NCBI GenBank assembly: GCA_019459055.1
Contig: JAIBEI010000014.1
Coordinates: forward strand, 31,217 to 95,216
Source: Thiobacillus sp.
GTDB lineage: Bacteria; Pseudomonadota; Gammaproteobacteria; Burkholderiales; Thiobacillaceae
DNA length: 64,000 nt
Direction: 5' to 3'
Shown: positions 7,784-15,795 of the stretch, piece after piece
Position numbering within the stretch: position 1 is the stretch's first letter
Layout: each line of letters opens with the position of its first letter
The notes under the pieces: model-generated
What the model was told of the DNA's origin: nothing
Database searches by the model: none
Seen by the model: only the letters and a program-made list of their open reading frames with translations
Program-made: the position numbers and the translations under genes

Positions 7784-8836
7784 ATGAAACTCCTGCATTC
7801 CGCACTGCGCTTCCGCGTTAATTATTTCTCTGACCTCGGCCGTCATCAGGTGGTGATCTGGATGCCGGGCGACACGCCGCCGGTCGAGGCCCAGGTGGAT
7901 GTCGGGCCGAAGATCGAGCACGAGGTGCCGAACGAGGTGTTCCGCAGCGACATCGCGCCGCTGAAATTGGGGCGCTTCTATCCGTCGCTGCTGCTTCGCG
8001 CCGACGAAGCGCCCGGCCCGATGTTCCGCGTGATGAAGCTCGACGAATCCAGCTTCGTCGCCAACTTCAGCCATCCGCTGCAGGGCCGCATCTTCAGCAT
8101 CGACAGCGGCAAGGCCGATGTCTCGACCGAGCCGGTCGGCAAGGTCACGCAGCTGCTGGAATGGAGCGGCATGGAAACGCAGACGCAGACGCAGACCGAG
8201 TTCGAGGGGCCGGATTCGTTCAGCCGCGAGGACGAGTTCCCCGACACTGAGTTCTACTCGATTGCCAGAAAAGTCAGCCACGTCGACGCCGTCTGCGCGC
8301 GCCGCATCCAGGCGCTGTACCGCACCGTGCTGCCCGAGAACGCGCGGGTACTCGACCTGATGGCGGGCTGGCGCTCGCACCTGCCCGATACGGTGCAGTC
8401 TGCCGTCGGGCTGGGTCTGAATGCCGAGGAACTGGCCGACAACCCGCAACTCGCCGAGCGCATCGTGAAGGACATCAACGCCGACCCCACACTGCCGTTT
8501 GCCGATGCCAGCTTCGACGCGGTGGTGTGCACGGTGTCGTTCGAATACCTGACGCAGCCGCACAAGATCGTGGCCGAGGCAAAACGGGTGCTGAAGCCGG
8601 GCGGGATGTTCGTGGTGACGCTGTCGCACCGCTATTTTCCGCCCAAGGTGATCAAGCTGTGGACCCAGTTGCACTCGATGGAGCGCATGGCCTGGGTCGG
8701 CATGCTGATCAAGCAGGCCGGCTTCAAGAAGGTGGAAACCTATGTCGAGCGCGGCCTCAAGCGACCCAAGGACGACCGCTACGCCGACACGCTCGGCGAA
8801 TCCGACCCCCTGTTTGCCACCTGGGGCGTGGCGTAA
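7784..8836 (+). CDS. SAM-dependent methyltransferase with N-terminal FKBP-like segment
   Basis: 350 residues. The C-terminal half is a class I methyltransferase: ARVLDLMAGWRSHLP (motif I region, about 188-202), a DINADPTLPFADASFDAVVCTVSFEYL stretch covering motifs III/IV, and RVLKPGGMFVVTLSHRYFP. Motif I is unusual, DLMAGW rather than a glycine-rich DxGxG. The N-terminal 130 residues contain VANFSHPLQGRIFSI, which resembles the NHPLAGK loop of SlyD/FKBP proteins; this is an inference. A short QTQTQTE run is encoded by a hexamer repeat near 8176. Substrate unknown. Lies just after the heptamer repeat, start ATG 7784. Confidence 0.8.
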   Translation: MKLLHSALRFRVNYFSDLGRHQVVIWMPGDTPPVEAQVDVGPKIEHEVPNEVFRSDIAPLKLGRFYPSLLLRADEAPGPMFRVMKLDESSFVANFSHPLQGRIFSIDSGKADVSTEPVGKVTQLLEWSGMETQTQTQTEFEGPDSFSREDEFPDTEFYSIARKVSHVDAVCARRIQALYRTVLPENARVLDLMAGWRSHLPDTVQSAVGLGLNAEELADNPQLAERIVKDINADPTLPFADASFDAVVCTVSFEYLTQPHKIVAEAKRVLKPGGMFVVTLSHRYFPPKVIKLWTQLHSMERMAWVGMLIKQAGFKKVETYVERGLKRPKDDRYADTLGESDPLFATWGVA

Positions 8837-8869
8837 ACTACGCTCATACAACAACTCTAGGAGGCTGAC

Positions 8870-9493
8870 ATGTTCAAGTGGCGCAATGCATCCCAATGGC
8901 TATTCGTAACATTCACGGCGCTGGCCCTTTCCGGCTGCGGCTACAACACGCTGCAGAGCACCGACGAGGACATCAAGGCCACCTGGGCCGAGGTGCTGAA
9001 CCAGTACCAGCGCCGTGCCGACCTGGTGCCGAACCTGGTCAATGTGGTGAAGGGCTACGCGGCCCACGAGAAGGACGTGTTCATCCAGGTGACCGAAGCG
9101 CGCGCCCGCGTCGGCGCGATCCAGGCGACCCCCGAGCTGATCAACGACGAGGTGGCGTTCCAGAAATTCATCGCTGCGCAGGGCGAACTCACCGGCGCGA
9201 TTTCGCGCTTGTTGCTGGTCGCCGAGAACTACCCGCAGCTCAAGGCAGACGGCCTGTTCCGCGACCTGCAGGCGCAGCTCGAAGGCACCGAGAACCGCAT
9301 CACCGTCGCGCGCAACCGCTACATCGCCGCGGTGAAAACCTATAACGTCACGGTGCGCTCCTTCCCGTCCAACCTCACCGCGATGCTGTTCGGCTACAAG
9401 ACCAAGCCGAGTTTCACGGTGGAAAACGAGGCAGCCATCGCCGTGCCGCCGAAGGTCGATTTCGGCGCGCCCGCACCGGCAGTCGGCAACTGA
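8870..9493 (+). CDS. lemA: LemA family lipoprotein
   Basis: 207 residues, with an AGGAGG site seven bases before the ATG. The N-terminus is a lipoprotein signal, LALSGC, with the lipobox Cys at about residue 23; LemA proteins have a short N-terminal anchor and a long helical bundle facing the periplasm. Conserved blocks: LNQYQRRADLVPNLVNVVKGYA, AQGELTGAISRLLLVAENYPQLKA, ENRITVARNRYIAAVKTYN and FPSNLTAMLFGYK. First gene of a lemA-TPM-TPM-nfeD-SPFH run. Molecular role not established. Confidence 0.94.
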   Translation: MFKWRNASQWLFVTFTALALSGCGYNTLQSTDEDIKATWAEVLNQYQRRADLVPNLVNVVKGYAAHEKDVFIQVTEARARVGAIQATPELINDEVAFQKFIAAQGELTGAISRLLLVAENYPQLKADGLFRDLQAQLEGTENRITVARNRYIAAVKTYNVTVRSFPSNLTAMLFGYKTKPSFTVENEAAIAVPPKVDFGAPAPAVGN

Positions 9494-9500
9494 TCCCCGG

Positions 9501-10337
9501 ATGAGCCGGACGGCCCGGGCGTTCGCGGCCGGTTTCTTTCTGCTGCTGTGTGCGCTGTCCGCCTGGGCCCAGGTGGCGGTGCCCGAGCTGTCGCGCCAGG
9601 TCACCGACCTCACCGCCACGCTCGACGCCGCTCAGGTCGCTGCGCTGGAAGGCAAGCTGGCTGCGTTCGAAGCACAGCAGGGCAGCCAGATCGCCGTCCT
9701 CATCGTCCCCACCACCCAGCCCGAGGATATCGCGCAGTTCGGCATCCGCGTCGCCGAGCAGTGGAAAATCGGCCGCACGAAAATCGATGACGGCGTGATC
9801 CTGATCGTCGCCAAAGACGACCGCATGCTGCGGCTGGAAGTCGGCTACGGGCTGGAGGGTGCGATCCCCGACGCCATCGCCAAGCGGGTGATCGCCGAAA
9901 CCATCACCCCGTATTTCAAGGCGGGCGATTTCTACGGCGGCATCGACGCCGGCGTGCAGCAGCTGATGCATCTGATCGAGGGCGAGCCCTTGCCGCCGCC
10001 GGGCGAGCCAGGCAGCAACGGGGACGATGGCGCCCTCGTCATGCTCATCGTCGGCGGCATGGTCGCCGGCTGGCTGCTGTCCCTGCTGATGAGCCGCCCG
10101 GCCGCGGGCGGGGTCGCCGCGCTCGGCAGCGGGGCTGTGGGGGCGATGCTGCTGGGGTTCACCCCGCTGTTGCTGTTCATCGCCGTGTTCGTGTTCGCCG
10201 GGGTGGCCGGCGGGGGTCGCCACGGCGGCGGCTGGACCAGCGGCGGGGGAGGCGGATTCGGCGGCGGAGGCGGGGGCGGCTCGTGGGGTGGCGGCGGGGG
10301 CGGATTCGGCGGCGGAGGCGCATCGGGCTCATGGTGA
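9501..10337 (+). CDS. TPM domain protein with glycine-rich tail (YgcG type)
   Basis: 278 residues. Signal peptide (about 1-24, ending AWA), then a TPM domain (about 30-150) with LSRQVTDLTATLDAAQVAALE, IAVLIVPTTQPEDI, RVAEQWKIGR and RMLRLEVGYGLEGAIPD. Two hydrophobic helices follow (about 175-235), and the tail is almost pure Gly with Trp and Phe (GGGGFGGGGGGGSWGGG type). TPM domains are lumenal or periplasmic and are often paired with LemA. Stop overlaps the next start by seven bases. Confidence 0.92.
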   Translation: MSRTARAFAAGFFLLLCALSAWAQVAVPELSRQVTDLTATLDAAQVAALEGKLAAFEAQQGSQIAVLIVPTTQPEDIAQFGIRVAEQWKIGRTKIDDGVILIVAKDDRMLRLEVGYGLEGAIPDAIAKRVIAETITPYFKAGDFYGGIDAGVQQLMHLIEGEPLPPPGEPGSNGDDGALVMLIVGGMVAGWLLSLLMSRPAAGGVAALGSGAVGAMLLGFTPLLLFIAVFVFAGVAGGGRHGGGWTSGGGGGFGGGGGGGSWGGGGGGFGGGGASGSW

Positions 10338-10846
10338 ATTTCAAACGTTGGGCGAGGCATCTCTTCATGCCGCCGTGGGCGTGGCGGCGCGCGTTTCCGC
10401 AGACCACGCTCGATGCCATCGAGGCCACGATCCGGATGAGCGAAACCCGCCACGGCGGCGAAATCCGCTTCGCCATCGAAAACCGCCTGCCCGGCATCCT
10501 GGCCTGGCGCGGCATGAGCGGCCGCGAGCGGGCGATCGAGATGTTTTCCAACCTGCGCGTGTGGGATACCGAGCACAACAGCGGCGTGCTGATCTATCTG
10601 CTGCTGGCCGACCACGACATCGAAATCGTCGCCGACCGCGGCATTGCCGCGCGGGTGGACCCGGCCGCCTGGGAGGCGGTGGCGCAGACGATGGAGGCCG
10701 CATTCAGACAGGGCAAGTTCGAACGCGGCGCGCTGGCGGGGATCGAGCAGATTGGCGCGCTGCTGGCAGGGCATTTTCCGCCGTCCGGGCAGAATCCGGA
10801 TGAACTGGCGAACCGGCCCGTGATTGTACCCAGAGGGCATAAATGA
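10331..10846 (+). CDS. Second TPM domain protein
   Basis: 171 residues from the ATG at 10331, which overlaps the previous stop. It begins NFKRWARHLFMPPWAWRRAFP and has a TPM-like core: IEATIRMSETRHGGEIRFAIE, RAIEMFSNLRVWDTEHNSGVLIYLLLADHDIEIVADRGIA, then a predicted helical tail. No signal peptide and no clear membrane segment, unlike the first TPM protein. The RVWDTEHNSGVLIY block is the recognisable family mark. Tightly coupled to the upstream TPM gene, so the two probably act with LemA. Function unknown. Confidence 0.88.
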   Translation: MVNFKRWARHLFMPPWAWRRAFPQTTLDAIEATIRMSETRHGGEIRFAIENRLPGILAWRGMSGRERAIEMFSNLRVWDTEHNSGVLIYLLLADHDIEIVADRGIAARVDPAAWEAVAQTMEAAFRQGKFERGALAGIEQIGALLAGHFPPSGQNPDELANRPVIVPRGHK

Positions 10847-10855
10847 GGAGATGAG

Positions 10856-11263
10856 ATGCAGGCCTATGTAGTGTGGTGGATCCTGGCGGCGGTGCTGGTG
10901 GGCGTTGAACTCACCAGCGGGACGTTTTACCTGCTGGTGTATGGCCTTGCAGCGGCGGCTGCAGGCGTGGCCGCCTGGCTTGGCGCCGGTACGCTGGCGC
11001 AGCTGGTGACCGCAGGTGCGATCGCCGTGCTGGGCACCCTGGCCCTGCGCCACTGGAAACGCAGTACCGGCCACCCGGAATCCACCGTGCAGGACATGGA
11101 CATCGGCCAGAGCGTGCAGGTCGAGTTCTGGCAGGATGGTCGTGGCCAGGCCAAATACCGCGGCGCGGTGTGGGACGCCGAGGCCGAATCGGCCGGCGTC
11201 GACACTGCGCGTCCGCTGATCATTCGGGCAGTAAGGGGCAATACGCTGATTCTGGGCAACTGA
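10856..11263 (+). CDS. NfeD family membrane protein (short form)
   Basis: 135 residues, with a GAGGAG site five bases before the start and the upstream stop overlapping that site. Two to three hydrophobic helices (about 5-75) are followed by a small beta-barrel OB-like domain (about 80-135) with GQSVQVEFWQDGRGQAKYRGAVWDA, typical of NfeD C-terminal domains. Short NfeD proteins pair with stomatin-type SPFH proteins, and one follows here at 11312. Inner membrane. Role inferred to be membrane quality or microdomain organisation. Confidence 0.92.
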   Translation: MQAYVVWWILAAVLVGVELTSGTFYLLVYGLAAAAAGVAAWLGAGTLAQLVTAGAIAVLGTLALRHWKRSTGHPESTVQDMDIGQSVQVEFWQDGRGQAKYRGAVWDAEAESAGVDTARPLIIRAVRGNTLILGN

Positions 11264-11311
11264 AGCCCGGGTCGCGGAGCAGATAAACATAAACAAAGGG
11301 AGAAATAACAG

Positions 11312-12226
11312 ATGGATATCGTCGCACTGGTCATCCTTGCCGTCATTGCTATCGTCGTCGCCAAGGGTGTGCGCGTGGTGCCGCAGCAGAACGCCTGGGT
11401 GGTCGAACGCCTCGGCAAGTTCCACGCCGTGCTCGGGCCCGGCCTCAACCTCGTGATTCCTTTCATCGACACCGTCGCATACAAGCATTCGCTTAAGGAA
11501 ATTCCGCTCGACGTACCGAGCCAGGTCTGCATCACGCGCGACAACACCCAGCTGGCGGTCGACGGCATCCTCTACTTCCAGGTCACCGACGCCAAAATGG
11601 CGTCCTACGGATCGAGCAATTACATCGATGCAATTTCGCAGCTGGCGCAAACCACTCTGCGCTCGATGATCGGACGCATGGAAATGGACCGCACTTTCGA
11701 GGAGCGTGACGACATCAACCGCGGCGTGGTGCTGGCGCTGAACGAGGCTTCCACCAACTGGGGCGTCAAGGTGCTGCGCTACGAAATCAAGGATCTCACG
11801 CCGCCAAAGGAAATTCTTCACGCCATGCAGCGGCAGATCACCGCCGAGCGCGAAAAGCGCGCGCTGATCGCATCCAGCGAAGGCCGCATGCAGGAGCAGA
11901 TCAATATCGCCACCGGTGCGCGCAATGCCGCCATTCAGGAATCCGAAGGCGAAAAACAGGCGGCGATCAACGTCGCGCTTGGCGAGGCCGAGGCGATCAA
12001 GTCCATCGCCGCCGCCAACGCCGAGGCCATCGCGCGCGTCGCCCAGGCGATCGAACTGCCCGGCGGCATGCATGCGGTGAATCTGAAAGTGGCGGAAAAA
12101 TACGTCGAGGCCTTCGCCGGTATCGCCAGGACTGGCAACACCCTGATCGTGCCGTCCAACATGGCGGACATCAGCTCGCTGATTGCAGGGGCGATGAGCG
12201 TGGTGAAGTCGCAGAATGCAGGTTAA
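11312..12226 (+). CDS. SPFH/stomatin-like (paraslipin, QmcA type) membrane protein
   Basis: 304 residues, AAAGGGAG ribosome site nine bases upstream. One N-terminal membrane helix (2-20) is followed by the SPFH domain: RVVPQQNAWVVERLGKFHAVLGPGLN, IPLDVPSQVCITRDNTQL and TLRSMIGRMEMDRTFEERDDIN. A coiled-coil region rich in Ala and Glu (AEREKRALIASSEGRMQEQ) follows. Partner of the NfeD gene just upstream. Its stop codon TAA overlaps the stop codon of lplT on the other strand (shared TTAA, 12223-12226). Confidence 0.95.
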   Translation: MDIVALVILAVIAIVVAKGVRVVPQQNAWVVERLGKFHAVLGPGLNLVIPFIDTVAYKHSLKEIPLDVPSQVCITRDNTQLAVDGILYFQVTDAKMASYGSSNYIDAISQLAQTTLRSMIGRMEMDRTFEERDDINRGVVLALNEASTNWGVKVLRYEIKDLTPPKEILHAMQRQITAEREKRALIASSEGRMQEQINIATGARNAAIQESEGEKQAAINVALGEAEAIKSIAAANAEAIARVAQAIELPGGMHAVNLKVAEKYVEAFAGIARTGNTLIVPSNMADISSLIAGAMSVVKSQNAG

Positions 12227-13440
12227 TGCACGACATCATTGCGATGCCGTAGCCAGATGGCGCTCATCACGCTGCTGATAAACAGGCCGAATACCCAGAT
12301 GATGGTGTGGATGTGCCAGTCGGCGCGCACCATCAGGGCGTAGGCGCCGGTCATCAGCAGGATGCTAATGTTCTCGTTGAAATTCTGCTGGGCGATGGAG
12401 TGCCCGGCACCCATCAGCAAATGGCCGCGATGCTGCAGCAGGGCGTTCATCGGCACCACGAAATAGCCCGCCAGAACCCCCGCCAGGGTTAGCAGCAACA
12501 CGGCGGGAAACAGGCTTTCCACCCAGATCAGCGCAATCGGCACGAAGCCCAGCAGGATGCCGGCGGGCAGGACGCTGACGGCGCGCTGCAGGCTGACGAA
12601 TTTGCCGGCCAGCACGGAACCGATGGCGATGCCGAACGCGGTGGCGGCGGTGAGCTGGGTCGCCTGATCGAGCCCGTATTTAAGGTTGAGTGCGGCCCAG
12701 GCGATGATGAGCAGGCGCAGGGTGGCGCCGACGCCCCAGAACAGGGTGGTGACGGCGAGCGAAACCTGTCCGAGCGGGTCGCGCCACAACAGTTTGAAGC
12801 TGTGCCAGAAGTCATGCAGGATGAACAGCGGCGACCGGCTGGGGAGTTTGTGGTCGATCGGCAGGCGCGGGATGAAGAGGTTGGCGATGGCGGCGGCGAA
12901 ATAGAGGCTGGTGATGGCGACAATGGCAAATTTCGGCGCGATCAACCGGCTGTCCAGGCCGATGCTGAGCAAAATGCCTTCGGCCAGCTGCGGGTTGATG
13001 AGCGCGCCGCCGATGATGGCGCCGAGCACGATGGCGGCAACGGTGGTGCCTTCCATCCAGCTGTTGGCGATGATGAGCTTTTCGGGCGGCAGCAGTTCGG
13101 TGAGGATGCCGTATTTGGCGGGTGAATACATGGCCGCGCCCACGCCGACAATGGCGTAGGCCAGCAACGGGTGCAGGCCGGCCAGCATGATGAGGCAGCC
13201 CGTGAATTTGACCGTGTTGGCGATCAGCATGACGCGGCCCTTGGGCAGGGCGTCGGCAAACGGCCCGACCAGCGGCGCCAGCACAATGTAGGCAACGACA
13301 AAAACCGTCTGCAGCAGCGGTGAAAACCATTCCGGAGCCGAGAAGAACAGCAGCAGGCCGATGGCTGCGAAGAGCAAGGCGTTGTCAGCCAGCGCGGACA
13401 GGAACTGCGCCAGCAGGATGATGTAAAACGCGCGGTTCAC
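12223..13440 (-). CDS. lplT: Lysophospholipid transporter LplT
   Basis: 405 residues, about 12 membrane helices, MFS fold. LplT flips lysophospholipids across the inner membrane for re-acylation. Recognised from FYIILLAQFLSALADNALLFAA, VGPFADALPKGRVMLIAN, YSPAKYGILTELLPPEKLI, NSWMEGTTVAAI and GHSIAQQNFNENISIL. The start is GTG; no strong ribosome site is visible. In enterics lplT is followed by aas; here no acyltransferase is adjacent. Converges with the SPFH gene with four shared bases and no room for a terminator. Confidence 0.93.
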   Translation of the reverse strand: MNRAFYIILLAQFLSALADNALLFAAIGLLLFFSAPEWFSPLLQTVFVVAYIVLAPLVGPFADALPKGRVMLIANTVKFTGCLIMLAGLHPLLAYAIVGVGAAMYSPAKYGILTELLPPEKLIIANSWMEGTTVAAIVLGAIIGGALINPQLAEGILLSIGLDSRLIAPKFAIVAITSLYFAAAIANLFIPRLPIDHKLPSRSPLFILHDFWHSFKLLWRDPLGQVSLAVTTLFWGVGATLRLLIIAWAALNLKYGLDQATQLTAATAFGIAIGSVLAGKFVSLQRAVSVLPAGILLGFVPIALIWVESLFPAVLLLTLAGVLAGYFVVPMNALLQHRGHLLMGAGHSIAQQNFNENISILLMTGAYALMVRADWHIHTIIWVFGLFISSVMSAIWLRHRNDVVH

Positions 13441-13585
13441 TTAGGGACGGCGGGGAGGGGGATCAGGCAGGCGCCCAGGCGCTGACGAAAGGCCAGAAAA
13501 TACAGTGAGTTGGGAATGGGAATGTTTCAACACGGGCAGGTTTGTGGTTGAATAAAAATCTTTTCTGACCCGGGGGCGGGGATTT

Positions 13586-14530
13586 ATGGCTGACCGCAGA
13601 CTTCAAGTATTCTACACCGTCGCAAAGCAGCTCAGCTTCACCAAAGCCGCGGATGTCCTTTATATGACCCAGCCTGCGGTGACCTTTCAGGTCAAGCAGC
13701 TGGAGGAGCATTTCAACACCCGCCTGTTCGAACGCAGTCACGGCAAGATTTCGATGACGCCGGCAGGCGATCTGGTGTTGGGCTACGCCGAGCGTATTCT
13801 GGACCTGACTGCAGAGATGGAGGCGCGCGTGGGCGAGCTGACCGGACAGGTGACGGGGCCCTTGATGATCGGCGCTTCCACCACCATTGCCGAATATCTG
13901 CTGCCGCGCATTCTGGGGGAATTCAAGGAGCGTTTCCCGCAGGTGCAGGCGCGTCTGACCGTGGCCAACTCGGAAACCGTGGCGGCGAAAGTGGGTGACC
14001 ATTCGCTCGATGTCGGCCTGATCGAAGCGCCGTCGCATAACCCCAACCTGACCACGCTGGCGTGCTGCGAGGACGAACTGGTGATGATTTGTTCGCCCAA
14101 TCATGCGCTGTCCTCGCGTTCGAGCGTGAACGCCCGCGATATCGCCGACCAGCCCTACGTGTCGCGCGAGCACGGCTCGGGCACGCGCGAGGTGGTGGAT
14201 GATTTCTTCAAGGGCCATGGCGTCAACCCCGACGACCTGCACATCGAAATGGAGCTTGGCAGCCGCGAGGCGATCAAGGGCGCGGTCGAGGCCAATCTCG
14301 GCGTGGCCATCATGTCGGCTTCCACCGTCACCAAGGAAATCCAGCTCGGCACGCTGGTCGCGGTGCCGCTGACCCCCCGGTTGACGCGCGAGCTGACCAT
14401 GGTCTACGCACCGGAGAAATTCCGCAGCAAGCTGCTTGATGCCTTCATCAGCTTTGTCGACAACAAGTTTCAGCAGTGCAATCTCGATATCACTTCGCTG
14501 AAACGCTCGAGCAAGGGGCGCGGTCGCTGA
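13586..14530 (+). CDS. LysR-type transcriptional regulator
   Basis: 314 residues. N-terminal winged helix-turn-helix (about 3-62): LQVFYTVAKQLSFTKAADVL, MTQPAVTFQVKQLEE. The C-terminal periplasmic-binding-protein-like effector domain starts about residue 92 (GPLMIGASTTIAEYLLP) and includes GLIEAPSHNPNL and SREHGSGTREVV. The branch resembles CysL/selenium-type LysR proteins, but the effector is not readable. Divergent from lplT across 145 bases. Its TGA stop overlaps the ATG of the next gene (TGATG), so the pair is coupled. Confidence 0.92.
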   Translation: MADRRLQVFYTVAKQLSFTKAADVLYMTQPAVTFQVKQLEEHFNTRLFERSHGKISMTPAGDLVLGYAERILDLTAEMEARVGELTGQVTGPLMIGASTTIAEYLLPRILGEFKERFPQVQARLTVANSETVAAKVGDHSLDVGLIEAPSHNPNLTTLACCEDELVMICSPNHALSSRSSVNARDIADQPYVSREHGSGTREVVDDFFKGHGVNPDDLHIEMELGSREAIKGAVEANLGVAIMSASTVTKEIQLGTLVAVPLTPRLTRELTMVYAPEKFRSKLLDAFISFVDNKFQQCNLDITSLKRSSKGRGR

Positions 14531-14898
14531 TGCGCGACAGCAAGCGCCTGCTGTCGATATTCCGATCGCTGTCGGAAACGCGGCAGCAGGCCTTGCTGGA
14601 ATATGCCGAGTTTCTGGCGGAGAAGGAAGGCGGTGATCTCGCCGCGGCGCCCCCCTCGGAGCCGCTGCCGATCCCACGCCCCGAGAAGGAAAATGTGGTC
14701 AAAGCGATTCAGCGTTTGATGCAAACCTACCCGATGCTGGAGCGCAACCGGATTTTCCACGAAGCATCGGCGCAGATGACCCGTCATCTGATTCATGGCG
14801 TGGCGGCTGCAGAAGCGATCGACGAACTGGAGCGGATTTTTATGCGCCAGTATCAGGACCACCTCGAAGCACTGAAACAAGCCCCGCCATCGTCCTGA
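14530..14898 (+). CDS. Conserved small protein of unknown function coupled to LysR
   Basis: 122 residues from an ATG that overlaps the LysR stop by one base. All predicted helix, no signal peptide, no Cys. The N-terminal SETRQQALLEYAEFLAEKE resembles the short helical motif of DUF2281-like proteins (xALLEFxEFL); the middle is proline-rich and the C-terminal half is charged (YPMLERNRIFHEA, EAIDELERIFMRQYQ). The coupling suggests a partner or accessory of the regulator, but nothing in the sequence proves it. Confidence 0.75.
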   Translation: MRDSKRLLSIFRSLSETRQQALLEYAEFLAEKEGGDLAAAPPSEPLPIPRPEKENVVKAIQRLMQTYPMLERNRIFHEASAQMTRHLIHGVAAAEAIDELERIFMRQYQDHLEALKQAPPSS

Positions 14899-14909
14899 CC
14901 TCGCGCGGC

Positions 14910-15216
14910 TCAGTCAGGCAGCGCGCGCCCGCATTTCCAGCAACTCAGAAAATTCCCGGGATTGAGCTCACCGCAATGGGCGCAGGTTTTTTCGTCGCGC
15001 GGCGGTGCGTTGCGCAAGCCGGCCAATGCCCCGCGCGCGCGCTTCCTGCGCATCGTCGTCGACCCACACTTCGGGCTGCGCCTGCATGAATGGCACTTCG
15101 CCCAGCGCGCCGGCGGCGTTGGCGTTGAAAATATGGGTGACGATGCCGAGGCTGGATAGCGCATCGACAGCCAGCTGGGCGTCGAGCAGGGTGGGGGCGA
15201 TGAGAACCCGCTTCAT
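14910..15216 (-). pseudogene. DUF2007/zinc-ribbon protein gene with a frameshift at a CG repeat
   Basis: The first frame (ATG at 15216) encodes MKRVLIAPTLLDAQLAVDAL up to EVWVDDDAQEA, a DUF2007 (putative signal transducing) domain. The rest of the expected protein lies in another frame: NAPPRDEKTCAHCGELNPG then LSCWKCGRALPD, a C-x2-C/C-x2-C zinc ribbon ending at 14910. The frames switch inside a CCCC-(GC)n run at about 15029-15042. Removing one base or adding one CG unit there would restore a single ~101-residue protein. Cause could be mutation, dinucleotide slippage or a sequencing error. Unshifted, the first frame stops near 14968. Confidence 0.8.
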
Positions 15217-15231
15217 CAACGGGCAGGAACG

Positions 15232-15642
15232 TCAGCTTGCGCGGCGGACACGCACAATGAGGTCGATGCCTTCGATCACTGTCCCTGCCGGCAACGGCGG
15301 CAGACCGGAAACCTGCATGTACTCGGCGCCGATGTCGGACAACTTGCCGGTGTTGATCTCGTAGAGATGATGATGTGGATGGGTGTTGGGGTCGTAGAAC
15401 ACCTTGCTGGGGTCGACGATGAGTTCGCGCACCAGGCCTTTTTCGACGAACAGCTTAAGCGTGTTGTAGACCGTGGCCTTGGACGTCTCGGAATGGTGCG
15501 TGTTGACGAGCGCCATCACCTGGTCGGCTGAGAGGTGTTCCTGGCGAGAAAATAGCACGTATGCAATCTCGATCCGCTGGTGGGTCGGATTGATGTCGTG
15601 GCTGCGCAAAAGGCCGACCATGGTGTCTCGTGTATAAAGCAT
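15232..15642 (-). CDS. Fur-family transcriptional repressor (PerR/Irr-like)
   Basis: 136 residues from the ATG at 15642; a longer in-frame start at 15759 adds a non-conserved, proline-rich tail and is rejected. The N-terminal winged helix has LRSHDINPTHQRIEIAYVLF, HLSADQVMALVN and SETSKATVYNTLKLFVEKGL. The dimerisation domain keeps the metal ligands HPHHHLYEINTGKL but lacks the C-terminal CxxC pair of Zn-structural Fur proteins. It probably represses metal or peroxide genes. Divergent from hisD, with about 150 bases between. Confidence 0.9.
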   Translation of the reverse strand: MLYTRDTMVGLLRSHDINPTHQRIEIAYVLFSRQEHLSADQVMALVNTHHSETSKATVYNTLKLFVEKGLVRELIVDPSKVFYDPNTHPHHHLYEINTGKLSDIGAEYMQVSGLPPLPAGTVIEGIDLIVRVRRAS

Positions 15643-15795
15643 GTGTACATGATACGTATTGATTTGGACTTTGTCTAATGTCTGGAATGGGGGCTGCGGC
15701 CGTTTGAAAAGCCCAAGCGGGCGCGGTGAAACGCCAAATAACGGTACAATTGGGATCACATTTCAATCCTACTTTGAAGCTGGAATCTTGTGGTT

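Noticed and set aside
7193..8896. 567-codon minus-strand frame
   Set aside because: Antisense to the glycosylase and methyltransferase, both of which have conserved motifs.
9932..12073. 713-codon minus-strand frame
   Set aside because: Antisense shadow of the TPM, NfeD and SPFH genes; low-complexity Pro-rich stretch comes from the glycine codons of the TPM tail.
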